A DNA stretch of 28,557 bases, taken from positions 73,849,479-73,878,035 of the forward strand of contig CM044502.1 in NCBI GenBank assembly GCA_024364805.1. The letters are read 5' to 3'. The position numbers and the translations under genes are program-made. The DNA comes from Euprymna scolopes. Taxonomy: Eukaryota; Mollusca; Cephalopoda; Sepiida; Sepiolidae. Under the pieces are notes generated by a model. That model saw only the letters and a list, made by a program, of their open reading frames with translations, was not told where the DNA came from and searched no databases. Of the stretch, positions 10,901 through 23,800 are shown piece by piece. Position 1 is the stretch's first letter. Each line of letters opens with the position of its first letter.

Positions 10901-13900
10901 CAAAGCTTTGGGGGTGGGGTGGGAGGAGTCACTAAATCTTACAACTTTCTATATACCGTCGAGATTATAATACATCCATTTTATGAAACGATGTCGTCTG
11001 AATCTTTTGTTACAAAATTCTGTGATTTCACTTTACTACTATGGCATGATGATTTCATCTAGAAAACCACACGTTGACGTTTAACCACCTGATTTTTTAA
11101 ACGTTTAATTTCACCCTTCCTCACTTCTCTGCCCGCGTAGCGTCGTGGTAAGTTGTCAGGCTATTTGCCTCAAGGCTTCGGGTTTGAGCCTACCTTTCTA
11201 CCAATTTTTTTTTTTATACACCCGGTCAATGCCGGGCACGCCCACTAGTTTGTAATATAAACGGCAAAAATCTGTTTGTATGTATGTATGTATGTATGTA
11301 TATATATATATATATATGTCTAAAACTTTCACCAGAGGCGACGGATTTTCACAAGATCGGTATCATTTTGGAGCTCAACCCTTCGTACGACAAACATTAA
11401 TTCCTTCACCCTTAACTGGGCAGTTTTCTACAAGGAGGGGGGTGGGGGTTGTTTCGGTTTTTTTTTGCCGATATTTTCGAAAGTCATCCCTCTTTTCAAT
11501 TGCCTAAGATTTAATTTAAACCTACATCATTTCTGGTTTGGCGATGGGCCCAACAGCAAACACGTCATGTTCTTTTCCTCCTTTGCGGTACGGGTTCGAA
11601 CCTGCCTACCTACTACCACATTTATTTTTTTCTTTTGCTCAACACACACCTCCAAACACCAAGGAAATGCCAGGCACCCAGGCTAAAAGGCAAATGCAGC
11701 GCGCGCTTTTTTGTATGTCCAAGAAAGGCTTTTTTCGCCGGGGTTATCGGGCTGGGGGTTACTATGTCTAAGAACTGTTTATATATCCCCTAGATAATAA
11801 TATTTACGATTTGCAAACACATGCTGTGTCTAAATTTATTTTGATCAACTTTTATAAAATTTGTGCTATTTCGCTCTGTTGTGTGTTTATTTGGCTTTTT
11901 AGTATAAATCAAGGGAAACTAATTTCGAAATGAACACAGCTCCTTGGCTTTCCCGCCGGGGATGTCCAGAAAACAAATCAGCTTTGATCAATGCGGTGAA
12001 AACCGTCATATCAGACAATTGGTTTTCATTTGGACACCCCCATTTTTTATTGGGAGCTGGTTTTCTCCCCAACCCAACATCTTGGGGAAGCAAAAACAAA
12101 AAACTGCCTCGCTACCGTTTTTTTGTTTTTCAGTATAAAAAAAGTGAAACTGAAAACAAATTTGTTTTCTCGGCCTTACAAAACCCCGTCATATCAGATA
12201 ATTGCTATTCATTTGGCGGGGAAAACAAACAAATACGGAGAAACTGGCTTGCAGCACCAAACTTACGTCGTGTGATGTTTGACCTCATTAAATTCTCACA
12301 CCTGTCAATTTCACTTCATAAACATTAAATTAAGACAGTTTTCACTTCCTCTCCCATCGTGGATGAGCTGGTTAGATGTCTGGGTTTTTTTTCCCTTTCT
12401 TTTCCACCTTAGTGTCAAAGCTTCGGGTTAGAGCCTACCTTCCTACCAAAACTTTTTTTTCCTTTCTTTTACACCTCCAAACACCCGGCCAACTTTTTCT
12501 TTTTGGACAGGGTTGTTTTGATCTACCCCCCCCAAAAAAAAAACACACACCTACCTCCAAACAATTGGACGACGCTGGGCACCCTCGCTAATATATATAT
12601 AAAAGGCAAAACGTTTGCATGCGTTTTTTATGTTCAAATAAGGCTTTTTTTTTTTTTTTACCAAGCTTCTTGACAGGGTCACTATTTTGGAGAACCTTCC
12701 TTATACTTCCTAGATTATAATATCTATGATTTGTGAACGGACGTCGTCTATCTTTATTTTGATCGAGTTTTAAAAAATTGCCTCCTTCCTGTCCTTTCAT
12801 GTGTTTGTTTATACGAAAAAGACAAAGTGAAACTAATCGAAACAAATGCAGCTATCGGCTTTCCTGTCAGGGACGTCTTGAAGGCAATCAGCTCGGACCA
12901 ATATGGGGGGGGGCACCCTTCATAGCAGACAATTGCTATTCGTTTGAATGGTATCAGAGCTCCCTTTTTGGGGGAGCTGGTTTTCTCCAATATCGTATGG
13001 AAAACAGCAGAAAGTGGGAAGCTTAACTGACCTCAAGCCAGACGTTCATTCACTTAAACTATCCACTTCTCAAGTCAACTTTTTGATTATCATTGCTAAA
13101 TTTGAACGCTTTTCATTTTCTTTCTCGTCATAGTGTAGCAGTAACACGTCAGGTTTTCCTTCACTTTCTTTTCCGCCTTCATGTCATGGGTTCGAGCCTG
13201 CCTATTAACACTTTCTTTTTTTTTTGCTCAACACACACCTCCAAACACCCGGGCAATGCCGGGCACCCCTGATAGTACTAAAAATTTAGAGAAAAATAGG
13301 GACTTCTTTTTCTGTAGATGCTGTGATTGTGTTACTCACAGGATGTAATGTAGTATTTTAATAGCATGACTAAATCTGTGGAAATGGTGTTATTAGCCTA
13401 GATGTATTTGAATGTGGCAAAGCTATGCTACTTTGGGTAATTTTTGCAGTCATTTTATTATAGATGGAGATAAAATAAACACAACAAACTACTTTTCTCA
13501 TCTTGAGAACAGACTCATAAGTAATACATAAAATTTTACCCATAAGCACAATTTTACACAAATGTAAATTTCATGAGAAAAGCTTCAATAACAATGGTGG
13601 AGAAATTACCACATTTCTTAAATGATGAGGTTTATATTTTGGTCCACTTTTTAAAATGATTACTAAAAATGTTCAATAAAAAACAAATTTTGACACTTTA
13701 AATTCTCACCACTTTTGAATAACTGATGATGGTATTTGCATAATTCCAACGGTTTTGAACTTTCTTTACATAACTTTTGCCCAAAGTTGTTAAAATAATA
13801 TTGATACCTCTGTTTAGTCTTGAAAGACAAAGGATACCCCCTGTAGGGGCAGCAGCACATATAATTATGAAGCAAGAGTAGCACAATCCCCAACAACATC

Positions 13901-14855
13901 TCTCCTAAATTGACACTACTTGAGTCCAATGGCAAGGAGAAATTCAGGATGATTGGAAACAATGCCGAGATAAACAGAGAACATATACAACACCTGGAAG
14001 TCCCAAATGGTCACCCATTTAGTACTGATCAGGTTCAATGTTGCTTAACTTTGGTGATTTAAAGAGAAACAAATTGCATTTGCAACCAACTTTGAAAATG
14101 TTACTTTATACAAACATATAGTGCATGAGAGCACTCTACATTTTTCAATTCAAAACATTTTTATAATTTGAAATATAATTGGATATAATAATGAGTTGAT
14201 AATGATTGGATCTGACATGATTAACATTTGTATTTGCTGGAACAATAAAAAGAACACAATACACGATAGAAAAAGTCGGTCATAAGAAAAGCAAACAATT
14301 GCTTTGAATTGATTATATATATAACATTTGTTAATCTAGGTATATTCCGTTAAATATGGATGACGTTTATTGATATTTTGGTATGATTCGCTTAATCTTC
14401 AAAGAGTTTTAGATAAGACAAATGATATCCCTTTGAAGACTTTATACCTGACCAAATATCTATAACCACGATCCTCTCAAAACTACTTATGATGCACCTA
14501 ATATAAGATAAAAAAAACCAAAAAAAAAACCCCACTTGATTAACATTTAAGTTCTAAAACACAACAGTACTTGAATATCAAAATAAACAGTAATAACAAA
14601 TTCTTACAGATTTAAATATACAAAAACAAACAACACCATTAAGATCAATAATCTTTGACTTTACATTAATTTTCCCAACTAAAATTTAAATGATCTCCAC
14701 AATACAAAGATGGTCTGCATCTAGCTCAAAAGTACTTAAAATTGTAACCATATTAAATGTATCACCCACTTCCCACCAGAAACAAAGACTTATCAGGAAA
14801 CTTGAGCATATTTCTAGCAAAATATATAAACAAAAATAGTTAACATTATTTAATG

Positions 14856-14887
<32 letters not shown>

Positions 14888-17800
14888 TATATACGTACAA
14901 ATGCATATAAAACTTTGAAGATAGAACATAACTTACGTCCAATAGTGGCCCTAAATCTAGCACAAAGTTGCATGGTTTGATGAGGTACTTCTTCCTTTAT
15001 GGTATTATACTGAGACTGTTGCTGTTGTGTTTGTTGGCCGATGGATTGTGGAGGAGTACTAGTTTGAGGCATATCATTTTTGATGACTGAAAGAAAAGTT
15101 ATTGCAAAATAAAAAAAAAAAACATTTTAAGAAAAAAAAAATATGATTAAAGAATATTGACAAGTGTAATTGACCAACTGCAGTTACAAAAGACCCCCCC
15201 CCCAAAAAAAAATAAACTAAGAAAACAAACAAAAACAAAGCATTAAATAAGTGAAGATTAATAATTTTATATTCGGTATGTAAAATTTTTTTTATTTATA
15301 ACTAATGATTGTTCTTTAGTAATGTTTAATAATGTGAGAAAATAATTAAAGTTAGCATATTTATGATGAATGGTATAGAAAAAAGTATGTAAACTAGAGA
15401 GATGATGTTTTTGATGAGTTAACATAGTGAAAAACACATCCTGAAGACAATACATGTTCGTATTTTGTGAGAAAATGTGGAGAAAAATGTTTGATGGAAA
15501 TTATTACATAACTACAATTTATATATCTTGAATTCAAAAATATTTTTATAAAACTAATCTTATGATTCAAGATGTCTTAATATTTCAATTTTAAAAAGGA
15601 TGATTGTAATTTGAAAGCTAATTCATGACAATACATTTTAAGGAGACCATTCCACATAAGTCAATTTGATTAGGGTAAATATTAAACATGAACAATACCT
15701 TTAAAACAAAGGAGTAGGGAGTCAGCAATATTTGCATCAGACTCTGTCTCAGAGGTAAAGAGTCTGGTCACTTTTACAAGAGTCAGAAGTTAGAGTTGTT
15801 TTAAAAACCTAATCCAGATTGCCTCCCCCCTTCAAAATCAAACATTCGACCAAAAGCGACCAATTCATAAGCAATAAGAGCTGCCTATTTAGTTTCTTAT
15901 ATAAGCTAGATATGATCATCATGGGAGAATTTTTTTGTTGTGATTTGTGTTGAGCAATAATGGTTTGAAAAAAAGAAATGATCTAGAAAAGCAACAAAAA
16001 TCTGGAGGTTATACTTTCCTAAGCAACATTCTCCATTTTTCAATTCTGTAACAAATACAAAACTGAAATACTCACTCTGTAAAAGATCATTGAGATCATT
16101 CTCATGCGTTTGCTGTTGACTTGTGAGCTGTTGTGCTTGAGCAGCAGATACTGCAGGTTGCCGTGAGTGGGGTTGTTGGGGTGGTAGTGGTGGTGGTGGT
16201 GGTGGGGGTGGCGGATGTAATGGTAAATCTGCCTGTTGCTGCTGTTGTTGTTGTTGTTGCTGCTGTTGTTGTTGCGACTGTTTTTCTGAACGTGCATTAC
16301 AAAAGTTGCGAATTTCCTGCTTCACATATTGTGACTTAGATGAAGTGTTAGCCATGGCAGTTCCTAATTCTCCACTTGCAGATTTTAAGCTGTAAGAAAG
16401 AGAAAAGAATAGACAATATTATAACGATTTCGGTTGTTACAGTGAAAATGTATGATGCAACTTATGACCTTTTGACATTGCATCTTTTTAAACTTGGGAA
16501 TCTTTGAAACCTGTACAGATTTTCAAACCGAACGCATAGGGATAAATTGTTTCCATTCTGTCAACGATGATCGAGTTAAGTGTTAATTTTTATGCTTATG
16601 TAGTAAGGATTTTACCTCTGGAAAATTGTCACTAAGAACTGGTAAATAATGCTTTTATTAACTATTAGGCCACATATGTCCATGTTGACAATTTTAATGG
16701 GAGTTTGGATTTAAAGATATTTTGTTCATCTTATTTCTTATAAATTCAAATTCCTTTAAATAATCTTGATACAAATTGTACATTTGTTTTGAATTATGTA
16801 CAACAAATTGGCATCAGAATAATAAGGTATTCAAATTATTTCTCCATCTTTTCTCAAATGTGGATTAAGTAGAGAGATTTTTTTTTAAAGCAAATTGCTT
16901 AAAATTTATAGGCAAATTTCAAAGAGTTGTGAATGTGATTGATAAATGTTCTTAATGAGAAGGTGGATGGTATTTATTTTTCTTTGTACTATTGCAATTC
17001 TCATGTTGATATCCAGAACACATTCCAACCAATGATCGCTGTAACTTCAGGTGGATTGCTCATTCATGCAGTGATATTTTTCCCGTATTAGTTATTTATG
17101 TACACTGAAATTTCTATAGATATTTTAAATCAAACTGACGAGCAGTGAACCTAGTGCAGATATAACACGCGATTGCTTTACATCGCACGCAAATTTTCAT
17201 GGATTAAAAAATAGATGTCACAATCTTATCAGTCAATTGGATAAAAATGTACACAAGCAACAACATAGATAAATAAACAATATTTAAAATATAGAGTAAA
17301 ATATTGTAAATGAACAATCCAGTTGAGAAAAGGAGAACTTGATAGAAATGTAAATCGCAATGATAAAGTAAAAAAAAAAAAAAAATGTACATGACACCTT
17401 ACCATTACAAAAAAAAAAAAAAAAAAAAGTGCCATTTCAAAATAAATGTAAAAAACAATTTTTTTTTTTTTTTTTTAAATCTAACTTTTTTTCATTTCAT
17501 CAAACCTTATTTTCCTTTGGAATCTGGCTTACTATTTATATAAATTATGGAGAGTACAACAAAGTGTCGTTCAAGTGCATAAGCGTTGAGGAAAATGCAT
17601 CATTCGACAGGCTCGCGAAATGAAAACAACTAAGACAAGTAGATTAAGACAAGATTAAGTTGATTGCAATGCAAATTTTTTTGTTGTTGTAGAATATAAA
17701 TTGAATGCCGCGATTATGAATTAAGATTATGTTGATAATATTAAAGACCTCATTGTTGAGCATTGATCCTTTGGAGAAATTTTAAACAAGTCAAAAATAA

Positions 17801-20800
17801 TTGTCCAGCAATATGCATATGATAGAACTTTTAGTTTTTATATGGCATCAAGCGACAATGGATTAAGTACATAATTTCATCAATGTATAATGCAATATAA
17901 AATCTAAGATGGATTTGTTTTTATATTTTAAAAATACTCTTGTTATCTGATGGCAAAAACTGTTGGTAGTGTCAGTACTACCATAGCCATCAAAATTGAG
18001 TTATAATTTCTGTTTTGGCAACTGATGAGACAAATGGTACAATAAAAATAAAAGGATTATATTTGAATAAACTTACCCATCTGCACCTGCTTGAAGATTG
18101 GCATGATCCAATAACTGCATGTCGAAATCAGGTATACTATCAACTGCAGATTGTGACGACGTTGGCTGAGAGTAAGCAGGAGGTGGTGGTGGGGCTGATG
18201 CCCCTGCCATAGACTGTGCTGAAGCGTAATTAGTGTTGTAGGTTGGGCTCACTTGACTTGTTGCAGCTGGCTGTTGTGTTGGAGGGGGAGGACGTAACCC
18301 TGGATTTGGGGATACAGCATGTGGAGACATTAGCATCGCATCAGGACTGTTACTGTATGGACTGTGAGGTGTGCGCGGTGAACCACGGCCTGCAAGGAAG
18401 GAGCAATAAAATTTGACAAGAACAAAGATAAAATAGGTGTTGAAAGGTACTTAGGGGTGTTAAGAACCAAAAAGAAAATGTCATTTTTGTAAGAAAATAA
18501 AAACATAGAATAAAATATGAATTTTTTCCATTCATTGTAAATATTGGCTGATTTTTTTTTTTTAATCTTGGGCTAACTTGTAAATGGATATTTATTCAAA
18601 ACAAAAGAAAAATCATAAACATCATGAAATTAAAAACTAAAAACCATAACAATGACAATAAACTGATGCAATACCTGGAGGCAAACTTAGTTGTCGGTGA
18701 ATTATTCTGTTTTGGGCATACATCTGTTGCTGCTGTTGTTGTTGCTGAGAACTATATACCGACATTTGAGCCTGGGAAGTAGGGAATTGAGAATCAGGGG
18801 GGAAATGAAAATGGTTGGCAGCTTGTTGCATTGGACTAGATAATGAATTACTAGGTATTGACCGGTGACGAGGAACTGCAGCAAATTGTTGTGGATTGAC
18901 CTAGAAACAATAAAAAAATAAATAAACAAATACTATCATTTGTAGATTGGATAGCATAAGCCGCAAAAATTAATGCAAAGCAGAATCTATTAAGAAAATC
19001 TATCAAAATGTATTTTTATTATGTACATAGAATGTTGAAGTAAATATTGAAACGGAAAATATACACATCATACATTTGATAATAATTGTGTGTGTGTGTG
19101 TGTGTATAAAGTTATCTCCAAGTTCAGTGTATTTTTTGGAGTTCCTGTTTCTGCTGACTGTTCTTCCTGGTGAATGACATGGAAAAATCCTTTATCATTA
19201 ATTTTCACCAGTTTAAACATAAACAACCCTAACTATTTTTCAGAATAGTTTTATTTTTAACTAGCAGCCCCATGTATCAGGATTGCCTGGTAAAAAGATG
19301 TCACAAACCAGAAGAGATTTGGTAGTATGGTCTTTATCCTATATAATACCAATTTTTTATATTTATTTTATAATTATCATTAATGAATACTGATGCACAA
19401 AATTATTAATTTGGGTGACCAGAATAATAAATGTTTTCTTACTTAAGAATTAACAGAAAAGAAGTCATCAGCTATGCTCCTACACCATACAAAAAATTTT
19501 TGCAGGTAGTAAATGAAAATCCTCTACATTTAGAAAGTGGCAGAGCCGACTCTGGTGGCAACGAAGCAGATGAAGAAAAAGAAGAAAAAAAAAAACTAAT
19601 TAGGATAGAGCATTTGTTTAGTGTTTTATTTGAGAATATATTCTAGAATAGCTGATCAGTATCCAATCTTCGAAGGAAGTTGGAAAATGGTGTGGTTGGC
19701 TCATCAAGTTTGAGTAAAATCTATGTTCAGTACATGTAAATATTAAATGATAAAAGTGAAAGATACCTATTTTTATATAAGAAAATATTTTTATGACACA
19801 AAGCATTGACTGACATCATGTTGTCAGTTGTTGAGCAGTGTTCGAAAAAGAAATTTAAGCAATCCGGTTTAGGTTTGGGAAAGCCAATCAAACTGCCTGG
19901 AGTTTACTAATGCCAGCATAAGGGAGCATTCAGCATTTATGCATGGTAGACGTAAAAAGTAAATGTTAAAAATACAGAATGAAAAGATAAACACTGACGA
20001 TGTGATCAGTATTATGAAGCTAATCTAAGAAAAGTATCCCGTTATTTTTTAACATTTAACATTAAATATTTTAAAGATGGTGAAATCATCTCCAACCTTC
20101 TCAAAGTATGACTACTTTGAGAGAGCAAGTGAGTCTCTTTGAAAGTATTATAGGAATTTACAATATTGAATAAACTTGATTGATAATAACTGTAGAACAT
20201 GCAGTAGGTACTGGCATACAGTGTGACCATACTGAATTTATACAATATTTTGACCCCTCCTTTTACTTAAAAAATTCACCAAAAATCAGGGAATTAACCA
20301 ATTTTAAAGAAATTTTCAGTATTTATAAAATAATGATCACGGAAAAAAAATTAAATTGAAAAACAGGAACATAGAAAAATAATTTAATTAAAAAATGGTA
20401 AAAATTATATGAACGTTCCATGTCGGTACGTACAGAAAAACCAGTCTGTTTTGCCCACTCTCCTCTCTCTTTAACTACCTGCCTGTTTGTGTATATTAAC
20501 TTCAAATTTCACGTAGACATTCTGATAAATTTTAACGTAAGCTTGTTTTTTAGCATGTAATTTTTTCAATAATCATAAATTGTTTTCTTAACCAATTATA
20601 ATTCTGTATTAATAAATAATGGTGCTAACTTTTTTTTTTTTCCAAATGAATAAATTGTCAATAGTATAATTAATAAATTTAATTAACTTTTATGCGTTTT
20701 TAAATGAAGGGAAGGGGTCTGCGACTAAAAAGGGGTCGCTAAGTATGCCGGAATAATGTTAAATAACGAAATAAATTATATCTAATTTGTCCTTCTATAC

Positions 20801-23800
20801 ATACTTGAATTTTGCTGCCATAATTTTTTTTTGACACAGTCTCGTTCCTACCAGTGTCACATTTTGGGCGAATTATTACTTTTCCTTTTTTTAGCAAAAG
20901 TTAAGTACATTTATCGTATTAATTCATTATCTTAAGACTTTAACTTAACTTGGAAATAATTCAAGAAAAATATAAACAAGATCTTTGTCATAATGAATTT
21001 TTATGTGAAATGTAGGGTTTTTCAGATTTGAGATAAAAGTATACCATGAATTTTTTTATTTATTTTTTTTTTTATTTCACACACTTTTTTTTCTTGGAGA
21101 AATTAACTTTAAACTATAATCTTTTAAAACACAATAAAAAAGTAATCAAAAATTAAAAAAATTACTATGATTAGCCGACGTTCAAAACCATGCCCCCTAC
21201 CAAATCAGCCATTAAATTGGCCATACATAAAAAAAAATTATATTACAACTTATTGTATAAAAATTACTAAAAAAGTTCAAAAACCTTTTTTTATGTAAAC
21301 TACTTTTAATTTTATTTACATAATTCCATTCCTCTTAATACTTATAATTTGTCCTTTATTTTATTCACTTCTCTCATCATCCAAAACATTTGTGTACAAA
21401 TGAAGGTGACAAGCAAGATAAAAAAGAAACAGTTTTAGTAGTATATAGATATCTTGATTCCAAATGATAACTTTAGTGTTTCTTTTAAATACTTTTCCTT
21501 TAAAATTTATAAGTGAAACAAATGTGAAAATTTGATTTTAATAGTAACATGAGAACAAAAAGATCTTACTGGATGCATTCCTCTTTCAAGAGAGCTCTGA
21601 AGTGCTGTAGCTGTTTGTGATGTGCGTGCATTCCACGGAGTTGAAGTGGACTGAGTATAGTGAGGTGACAATTGGGATGGAGAAGATACTGGGCCAATCA
21701 TTGGACTGACTGACTGCTGAGGCCGTGGCATACCACTGTAACGTGGTGACATTGGTTCAGGGAGAGTCTGGTTTCGCTTTAAGAAAAAGAAGAATACTGA
21801 TTTTTTTGTTTGAACAAACAAATACAAACTGTACATATTCAAAAGAAAATAAAAAAGGTGATGCGATATGGCAAATAAAAAAAAAAATTGTTTAAATGAG
21901 AAAAATGTAAGAATTTTTTGAAAAAGCATAAAAAATGAAATATAAATTTTAAGGCAAAAACTAAAACAAAGTATTTTTAAACTATCAGCTAATGGGTTCT
22001 CTTGAAATACCTGTTGGGCTTAGTAAATTGAACTCCCAAAAATACTTGCAACTATTCTAAGGCAATATGATGCTACAGCCATCATAAAAGATTTAATCTT
22101 TGTTGCATGTTTTTTTTCTAAAAGGACATTGTAGAGCAAATTATTCAGAAGTAATATATGGGAGTGACTGGAAAAGCTAAAATGTGTTCATTGGTATATC
22201 GCAGCCTCAGTCAATCAGTCCAAAGATTGACCCAGTATCTTACTTATATTACAATGGTGAGGTGTAATAATGAAATGAATAGTATCACATTTACTTCTCC
22301 CCATCAGGATCAAGTTAGAAAAAAAGGTTGATTTTTATACAACTTCCCAGAGAAGGACACTGAATTGGAACAAAAATATAAATTCTCTTAGTCCTTCACT
22401 CACCTGAGGATATAACAAATACTACACTTTGATTCTAACAAAAAACCAACAGAGTGGACAACAAATGGATTCAATAACAAATATCCTTATTGTTCGAAAA
22501 CAAGAAAGCTCGATATATTAATGAATAAATACAGAATAACTATTGTATTAGAATGTGTTTTTATCCTATTTTCTTTTCTTCATCACATTCTTGGATCATC
22601 TGTGACCTCAGTTCTTATTTGCCATGGAGATCCATTTTTTTTAGATTCCAGGTAAAAGTTTGCTACTGATAAAGACATTTTGCTATCTCACCCCTGTCCA
22701 GTCATTAAAATAAAATTCACTTGTGATGCTATATAACCACAGCAATACAACAATAATTTTCATCTTCCCTGTTCAGAGAATATTTAATGACAAAAATTTG
22801 ACAAGTAAAATAATAATCATAAAAAAACATCTTTTCTATGTAAAAATGATAAAACTCCTGCAAGATATAGGAAGTATATATTCAATTTTATATATATATA
22901 TTTTTTTTGTTGCATGCACATGAAAGGTCAATTAAAACTAAAAATGGTTCAATAATAAAGACCAATACAGTTAGCTGAAACTTATTTTTACTCTTGAAAT
23001 TCCATTAAAAAATTAAGGGTTCCTGCTACATGTTTTTAATTCATTTCTAATTACTATTTACAAATTGAAGATTTTGGGAACAAAAAAAAATAAAAATAAA
23101 AAATGAAAAGATGACAATTTTTAATAGCAATTGGAAAATGGGAATGAAAACAAAGAAAAGAAAAGGATATCAAATAAAAGCAGAACGAATATAAAGGAAG
23201 GGGTGTGTGTGTAGGTCAAGAGAGTTGGGAATGGTTGCATAGCATTTTTGTTATAGGGGGAAGAGGAGGTGGGATGCCTTTGAGAATGTGTGCTTATTAT
23301 CAGCAAGACATTGCTCACCTGCAAAGTTACATTAGGTGCATTGCCACTTTTCATCAATTCAGCCAAGTTTTCAGGAAATGGTTGTACCGTGCTGGAATCC
23401 ATTCTGGTCTGTAGGGAGAGGGAGGATAGAGGGTAGAGATTATCCATTAGTAGGATACATACGTCTGCCTTAACATCAGCGCACGCACACGCACACACAC
23501 AGATGAGCAATATGGATTAGGACAAGCAAATATCAAGGAAGCATGCTGGGAAAGCAACTATGGACAGTTATTTTTTTGTGCTCAGCCATAAACTAGAGAC
23601 ACATAACAACCTTCTTTAAAGCTTATAACACCAATTGATAAACACAAAGTTTGAAGGTATGAAAAAGTTCAAACATGACATAGAATAATTATTATTGAAA
23701 TTAAAAATATGTATAGGTTATTCTTTTTTTACAAAGATGATTGACCAAAATATTTTTTTTATTTAAAAACAGCTTAATTAATAAAACAATATTTGTGACT

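Larger units (their letters stand above)
9596..14936 (-). other. intron 7 of the NCOA-like gene
   Basis: This is a 5.3-kb intron. 9596-10118 is AT-rich with no recognised content. 10119-13275 is the Helitron-like cluster. 13276-13985 and 14067-14856 are AT-rich with nothing recognised. 13986-14066 is a 5S rRNA-derived fragment, and 14857-14882 a TA repeat sits 55 bp from the exon 7 donor. Confidence 0.75.

Noticed and set aside
11132-11200. Functional tRNA gene
   Set aside because: The box-like sequences are present, but no complete acceptor stem or clean anticodon arm could be drawn.
11930-12328. 132-codon plus-strand open frame
   Set aside because: It lies inside Helitron-like unit 3, and the parallel sequence in unit 4 does not keep the frame, so it is not a conserved protein.
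16133-16339. Plus-strand Val/Gly-rich open frame
   Set aside because: It is the antisense shadow of the Gln/Pro-coding exon 6.
19431-19646. Plus-strand 71-codon frame with an acidic/Lys tail
   Set aside because: It is isolated within intron 3 on the opposite strand, without a recognised family or splice context; chance is more likely.
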